DNA of 64,000 nucleotides from Falsibacillus albus. GTDB lineage: Bacteria; Bacillota; Bacilli; Bacillales; DSM-25281. Location of the stretch: the NCBI RefSeq assembly GCF_003668575.1, contig NZ_RCVZ01000007.1, positions 124,001 to 188,000 on the forward strand, given 5' to 3'. Both the position numbers and the translations under genes were made by a program. A model generated the notes under the pieces. That model was not told where the DNA came from. It ran no database searches and worked only from the letters and a program-made list of their open reading frames with translations. Position 1 is the first letter of the stretch. Each line of letters starts with the position of its first letter. Shown here one piece after another: positions 59,506 through 64,000 of the stretch.

Positions 59506-60867
59506 TTATGGTATTTGCTTGATTGTCTGAAGCCGATTTTGCATAATTATGAGCCTGAAGGAAAGTGTGACCGCACCCGCAGCCAGTCCGATGATCAAGC
59601 CAAGCCAATAGCCGTAGGGGCCTAATCCTGTATGGTTCGCCAGCAGCCATCCGCTTGGCAAACCAATCACCCAATAGGATACTAGCGCCATGACAAACGT
59701 GATGTTCACATCCTTGTACCCTCTTAAAGAGCCTTGTACAGGTGCTTGGATTGCGTCGGAAAGCTGAAAGAAAACAGCATACATCAAAAAATTTCCAATC
59801 AAAGATATAACCTTGGGATCATTGCTGTAAATTGAACCAATGGAATGCCTGCATACAAATAAAACCACACCACATAAAATAGCCAAAAAAATGGCTGTCC
59901 CAACACCAAGCCAGCTATAAACTTTCGCATCATCATATCGTTTTGCTCCAGCTTCAAGACCGACAACTATGGTCAAGCCCATTGAAATGCTCAAAGGAAT
60001 CATATAGAGAAATGAAGCAAAATTCAGTGCTGCTTGATGCGCGGCGATGACTGTGGTACTAAAATCGCTCATCAGCAAGGTTACAGCAGAAAAAATGCTC
60101 GTTTCAAAAAATATCGAGAGTCCGATTGGAATTCCAATCTTAAAGATTTCCTTCCATTTTTTTAATGAGACTGGAATGACCCGTGCGAAAATTCCATACT
60201 CCGCAAATGGTTTCCTAAAATGGATGATCACGGCGGCAATCACCATGATGAGCCAATAAGTAATGGCTGATGCATAACCTGCTCCTGCACCTCCGAATGC
60301 CGGAATCCCGAACTTTCCAAATATAAGCAAATAATTAAAGACAACATTGATGGGCAGAGAAAGAAGAGTGATATACATGGACACTCTTGTCATACCAAGG
60401 GCATCAATGTATGACCTCAGCACGTTATATATGAATAATGGGATCATCCCTAGCGATAATGCAAGCAGATAATGAAATGCGATGGAACGGACATGCTTTT
60501 CAAGGCCCATGTGAGAAAGGATGGGTTTGATGACCATGCTGCCGATGGCAATGACGAGGATCGCCATTGCGGCTGCTACATAGATTCCCTGAACGACTGA
60601 AACAGGGACTTTCTTTTTATTTTTTTCCCCTATTAAATGGGCGACAATAGGGGTGATGGAAAGAAGGATTCCACTTAATCCCGTGAAAACAGGGACCCAT
60701 AGGGATGAACCAATCGCTACTCCGGCCAGGTCCTTTGAAGAGTACTTTCCGGACATCATCGTATCAAAGAAATTCATTGAAAACATGGCCAATTGAGTAA
60801 TCAAGATCGGATATAGAATAAAAAAGAACTGTTTCATTTTTTGTCTGGTGCTGAAAGTCTGCTCCAT
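59506..60867 (-). CDS. MATE-family efflux protein
   Basis: This 453-residue protein has 12 helices in two homologous halves. Typical MATE elements are FDTMMSGKYSSKDLAGVAIGSS, VAHLIGEKNKK, GLEAGAKRYDDAKVYSW and APVQGSLRGYKDVN. It exports cationic compounds with Na+ or H+. It is monocistronic on the minus strand, with its start close to the carotenoid cluster's promoter region. Confidence 0.95.
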   Translation of the reverse strand: MEQTFSTRQKMKQFFFILYPILITQLAMFSMNFFDTMMSGKYSSKDLAGVAIGSSLWVPVFTGLSGILLSITPIVAHLIGEKNKKKVPVSVVQGIYVAAAMAILVIAIGSMVIKPILSHMGLEKHVRSIAFHYLLALSLGMIPLFIYNVLRSYIDALGMTRVSMYITLLSLPINVVFNYLLIFGKFGIPAFGGAGAGYASAITYWLIMVIAAVIIHFRKPFAEYGIFARVIPVSLKKWKEIFKIGIPIGLSIFFETSIFSAVTLLMSDFSTTVIAAHQAALNFASFLYMIPLSISMGLTIVVGLEAGAKRYDDAKVYSWLGVGTAIFLAILCGVVLFVCRHSIGSIYSNDPKVISLIGNFLMYAVFFQLSDAIQAPVQGSLRGYKDVNITFVMALVSYWVIGLPSGWLLANHTGLGPYGYWLGLIIGLAAGAVTLSFRLIIMQNRLQTIKQIP

Positions 60868-61025
60868 GTGATGTACCCTCTATTTCTTAGAAATTTCGAT
60901 TAACGAATGAATTATATCATAGAATAGAGTGCGTGGCTTCGGAAAAACAGCACATTAAAAATTTCAATAGTGGCATAAGTTTTCTATAATTTTGTACATA
61001 TCATGATAAAATGGGTGATTTTGAA

Positions 61026-61820
61026 GTGAAAAGTCGTGAATGGATTTATCGATTTTTTGTTTTATGGTATGGGGCAGGTGTCATTTTAGTTGCATTGGAT
61101 CTATTGCCGCCAACGCTCGAATGGGCGAATTCGGTCTTTTTGATTTTGGCAGGGCTCATCAGTATATTCTTTGCCATTGAAAAATTCGGAAAAAAAATGG
61201 GGCTATTTTTATCTTTATTCATTTTTGCCGCATCAATGTTTGCCGAATCACTTGGCGTCCACACCGGATTCCCATTCGGCCACTATTCATATGAACAGGA
61301 TTTTGGGGTCCGCATTATGGGGGTGCCCGCAACCATTGGTTTCGCCTGGATTTTTATCATCTTTTCAGGCTTATCGATGTTTGGTTGGCTGCTTGATAAA
61401 AAATCCTTCACATATCGGCTTCTTTATATGGCAGCATCATCGATATCGGCAGTTTTGATAGACATGGTCATTGATCCCGTGGCCTTTAACGTGAAACAGT
61501 ATTGGATTTGGAAGGAATCCGGGCTTTATTATGGAATTCCTGTGCAAAATTTTTTAGGTTGGTTCTTTGTTTCTTTCATTATCCAAACTGGTATCTCTTA
61601 CGCAGAAAGCAGCTCCATGCCCGATGGAGCACTTAAGCTTGTATGGGAAAATCGTTTGAAAAGGGTGTATGCGATGGTCTTACTGATGTTCATCCTGACC
61701 GCAGTCATTGCGCAGCTTTATGCAGCTGCGATAGTTGGGGCGGCGGGATTGATCCTTTTACGGCTCATCATAGGGAGGTCGGATCGGTTTGATTACACCA
61801 AGGAAAAATTCCCGGTTTGA
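61026..61820 (+). CDS. CruF-like carotenoid biosynthesis membrane protein
   Basis: This 264-residue protein has seven hydrophobic helices and the DUF422/CruF elements FAESLGVHTGFPFGHYSYE, MGVPATIGFAWIFI, IDMVIDPVAF and YYGIPVQNFLGWFF. Such proteins hydrate or otherwise change carotenoid ends. GTG 61026 is preferred because GGGTGAT precedes it; ATG 61011 is possible. Genes from here to the end overlap each other, so they form one operon. Confidence 0.85.
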   Translation: MKSREWIYRFFVLWYGAGVILVALDLLPPTLEWANSVFLILAGLISIFFAIEKFGKKMGLFLSLFIFAASMFAESLGVHTGFPFGHYSYEQDFGVRIMGVPATIGFAWIFIIFSGLSMFGWLLDKKSFTYRLLYMAASSISAVLIDMVIDPVAFNVKQYWIWKESGLYYGIPVQNFLGWFFVSFIIQTGISYAESSSMPDGALKLVWENRLKRVYAMVLLMFILTAVIAQLYAAAIVGAAGLILLRLIIGRSDRFDYTKEKFPV

Positions 61821-62493
61821 ATGGTTATTGAAAAAATTTGTCCATTTTCAGCTGAAAAAGCATTTTTATCGGATTTGGCTTATCGATCTTCGAAAAAAAC
61901 CATCTTCGCTGAAGGGGAAGATGTATCTTGCCAATCATTCATCCTGGTGGGATGGATTGATTGTGTTTTATTTGAATCAGGTCGTTATTAAAGAAGATAG
62001 CTATGCAATGATGAGTCAGGAGGGAATGGAGCGTTTTCCATTCTTTCGAAAAATCGGAGCGTTTTCAGTAAACTCGAAATCACCAAAAGCCATCCATAAA
62101 TCACTGAAGTTTGCTATGGCGCTTTTAGAAGCCGGAAGAAGCGTGTGGATCTTTCCACAGGGGGAGGAAGAGCATTTGGAAAAAAGGCCGCTTTCTATTA
62201 AAAATGGAACCCCCTACATCGTTAAACGTGTAAAGAATATTGATATTATCCCCGTTGCCCTATATTATACTTACCGCCATGATCAGAGGCCGGAATTATT
62301 CATAAGGATTGGATCAGAACGGAGCGGGGAAAGGCAAATGGAGAGAGAGGATATACAGAAAGAGCTGACTAAGGAGTTGGATGTTTTGAAAGCTGATGTC
62401 ATCGATGAAAAGTTGGTGCATTTTTCGTGCCTTTTGACTGGAAGGACGACCATCAGCGAAAAAATGGAATGGTTGAAAGGCAGGTCATTATGA
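61789..62493 (+). CDS. PlsC-like acyltransferase (CrtO-like)
   Basis: This 234-residue protein has the HxxxxD motif in LANHSSWWDGLIVF and the second motif IFPQGEEEH. These are the catalytic and substrate-binding parts of glycerophosphate-type acyltransferases. In a carotenoid operon it would esterify the sugar of a glycosyl carotenoid, as CrtO does in Staphylococcus aureus staphyloxanthin synthesis. TTG 61789 overlaps the previous gene by 32 bases; GGGAGG precedes it. Confidence 0.85.
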   Translation: MITPRKNSRFEWLLKKFVHFQLKKHFYRIWLIDLRKKPSSLKGKMYLANHSSWWDGLIVFYLNQVVIKEDSYAMMSQEGMERFPFFRKIGAFSVNSKSPKAIHKSLKFAMALLEAGRSVWIFPQGEEEHLEKRPLSIKNGTPYIVKRVKNIDIIPVALYYTYRHDQRPELFIRIGSERSGERQMEREDIQKELTKELDVLKADVIDEKLVHFSCLLTGRTTISEKMEWLKGRSL

Positions 62494-63587
62494 TGATCTG
62501 GTACATTGGAATATTAACTGGATTTCTCTTCATCACGCTGTTAAATATCGTGACGATGCCGAAGCTGAACAGGATGGATGAAAGTCAGGAACTTGTTTCA
62601 GTGCTAGTGCCATTAAGAAACGAAGAACGTAATGTAGCCGGTCTGATTGAATCTCTAAAAAAAATATCATATAAACAAATTGAAATCATATTGATGGATG
62701 ATCAGTCATCAGATGAAACCCATTCACTATTGCATAAGTCAATTGAAGAAGATGCGAGATTCACCGTTATGAAAGGAAAGCATCTGGAAAGGGGATGGAT
62801 AGGAAAGGTTCATGCATGTCAACAGCTGTCAAAGCAAGCAGCTGGAAGGTACCTTTTATTCCTTGATGCCGATGTCAGGGTCGAGGCTGATATCGTACAG
62901 AAATCCATCTTTTTGCTCAAGAAATTTGATTCGAATTTATTGACTGGATTTGCTCGTTTTCCTGTTAGTCCTTTTTTAGCCAAGCTATTGGTGCCGATGC
63001 AGCATTTTTTTGTGTTTTTTCATTTACCGAACGTTATTTCCAATTATACATGCAAGCCGTCTTTCACGGCTGCACATGGGGGATTCCTCTTTTTTGAGAG
63101 AGGTGCATACGACGCCATCGCAGGACACGCTTCTGTAAAAAATTCGCTATTGGATGATGTCCATATTGCCAGAGCAATGAAAAAACGGGGGTTCAAGGTC
63201 ACAATTGCAAACATCACTGAATCAGTGACCTGTCACATGTACCATTCCAATCGGGAAGTTTGGAACGGTTTTCTCAAAAATATTTATATTGGATTAGGAA
63301 GATCACCATCCTTGGTTCTCTTCATTTCATTGTTTTATGGGATATTTTATTTCCTTCCTCTCCCGCTGGCATTTGGAGGACTGGTTTATGGAACTTGGAT
63401 GTGGCTTGTCCCGCTGTTATTGGTCAGCCTGCAAACCATATGCATCGATTTGGCCGCTAGGCAGGAAAAAAGCCATTTTTTACTCATCACGATTGCAGTT
63501 CCTGTTTTCATTTCATTGATGTTTTCTTCCATGCTAAAGAGTATAAAAGGGCAAGGGTATGAATGGAAAGGAAGGATATATAAGTGA
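62490..63587 (+). CDS. Family-2 glycosyltransferase (CrtQ-like)
   Basis: This 365-residue protein has one N-terminal membrane helix, then a GT2 domain with VLVPLRNEERNV, LMDDQSSDET, FLDADVRV (DxD) and LLDDVHIARAMKKRG, and C-terminal helices. It would put a sugar on a carotenoid acid. ATG 62490 with GAAAGGCAGG is preferred; its stop overlaps the desaturase start by 4 bases. CrtQ of S. aureus is the closest role I know. Confidence 0.9.
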   Translation: MMIWYIGILTGFLFITLLNIVTMPKLNRMDESQELVSVLVPLRNEERNVAGLIESLKKISYKQIEIILMDDQSSDETHSLLHKSIEEDARFTVMKGKHLERGWIGKVHACQQLSKQAAGRYLLFLDADVRVEADIVQKSIFLLKKFDSNLLTGFARFPVSPFLAKLLVPMQHFFVFFHLPNVISNYTCKPSFTAAHGGFLFFERGAYDAIAGHASVKNSLLDDVHIARAMKKRGFKVTIANITESVTCHMYHSNREVWNGFLKNIYIGLGRSPSLVLFISLFYGIFYFLPLPLAFGGLVYGTWMWLVPLLLVSLQTICIDLAARQEKSHFLLITIAVPVFISLMFSSMLKSIKGQGYEWKGRIYK

Positions 63588-64000
63588 AGAGAATTGTCAT
63601 TATCGGCGCTGGACTTGGAGGATTATCGGCTGGAATAACCCTTGCTGCCAAAGGATTTGAAGTGATGATATTCGAACAAAATGATCATGCAGGCGGAAAA
63701 ATGATGCCAGTGCGCATGAAAGAGTTTCATTTTGATTTCGGGCCGAATACTATCACCATGCCGGAAGTTTTTCAAAATGTCCTTAAAGAAGCAGGTGAAA
63801 ATCCAGATGAATATTTCAAGTTCGTGAAATTAGAAACACACACCCGGAATTTTTTTCACGATGAGACGGTCTTTGATCAATCCGTTGATCCCGAATATAT
63901 GATTGAGCAGCTGCAAACCATAGACCCTTTCGGAGCCAGGAATTATCATCTTTATTTAAAGGAAGTCGAAAGGTTATTTAAATTGGGGAATAACGCCTTC
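63584..64000 (+). CDS. CrtN/CrtP-type carotenoid desaturase or oxidase (partial)
   Basis: This frame runs off the right edge after 139 codons. It starts at GTG 63584 behind GGAAAGGAAGG and reads VIIGAGLGGLSAGITLAAKG, then EQNDHAGGKMMPVRM and FDFGPNTITMPEVF. This is the FAD-binding N-terminus of phytoene-desaturase-like enzymes. Whether it is a dehydrosqualene desaturase (CrtN) or oxidase (CrtP) cannot be told from this part. Translation is coupled to the glycosyltransferase. Confidence 0.92.
   Translation, partial: MKRIVIIGAGLGGLSAGITLAAKGFEVMIFEQNDHAGGKMMPVRMKEFHFDFGPNTITMPEVFQNVLKEAGENPDEYFKFVKLETHTRNFFHDETVFDQSVDPEYMIEQLQTIDPFGARNYHLYLKEVERLFKLGNNAF

Overview
The window is low-GC DNA from a spore-forming member of the Bacillaceae. 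It carries small acid-soluble spore protein and YjcZ-type genes, GGAGG-type ribosome binding sites with many GTG/TTG starts, and long runs of gene order known from Bacillus subtilis. About 75 protein genes are called, most on the + strand. No rRNA, tRNA, CRISPR, IS transposase or prophage genes were seen.

Positions 1-30650 follow the yp* region of B. subtilis: a dynamin-like C-terminus, ypcP, sspL, ypdQ, ypeP, ypeQ, cspD, mntR, ypgQ, ypgR, the bacilliredoxin brxA, ypiP, ypjP, thyA-dfrA, yplQ, ypmR-ypmS, msrA-msrB and ypqE. Inserted among these are fhs, two DegV-type lipid-binding proteins, an AIM24 protein, an ABC-F ATPase, an SRAP protein, a nucleoside hydrolase and a second RsgA-like GTPase. 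The GTPase sits behind a leader peptide and an intrinsic terminator.

Positions 30747-33656 hold a DUF502 membrane protein, a YjcZ-type spore peptide with a sigma-K-like promoter, and a chemoreceptor. Positions 33918-44055 are a lysine-degradation locus: yodT, yodS, yodR, yodQ, an aldehyde dehydrogenase, yodP, a sigma-54 activator, kamA and yokU. KamA makes beta-lysine, YodP acetylates it, YodT/YodS/YodR/YodQ would transaminate, activate and deacylate intermediates, and the dehydrogenase could finish a GABA-like branch. kamA has an excellent -24/-12 promoter. Positions 44136-50662 follow the yod* order: yozE, yodN, yozD, yodL, deoD, yodJ, a YitT-like protein and ctpA.

Positions 50720-60867 are mixed: methyltransferase, COG0523 GTPase, MarR regulator plus 14-TM exporter, CAP-domain protein, an SDR protein lacking its catalytic Tyr, a K+ transporter behind a c-di-AMP riboswitch, and a MATE exporter. 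From 61026 to the end lies the start of a C30-carotenoid operon (CruF-like, acyltransferase, glycosyltransferase, desaturase).

The least explained structure is a dispersed family of about 290 bp intergenic repeats. They have terminal inverted repeats and conserved nested stem-loops. Full-length copies lie at 8979-9260, 11081-11369, 17449-17836 and 59164-59452; shorter or decayed copies lie elsewhere. All six clear copies have the same orientation and five lie 40-125 bp upstream of a + strand gene. Coordinates and motif comparisons were made by eye; no search or folding program was run.
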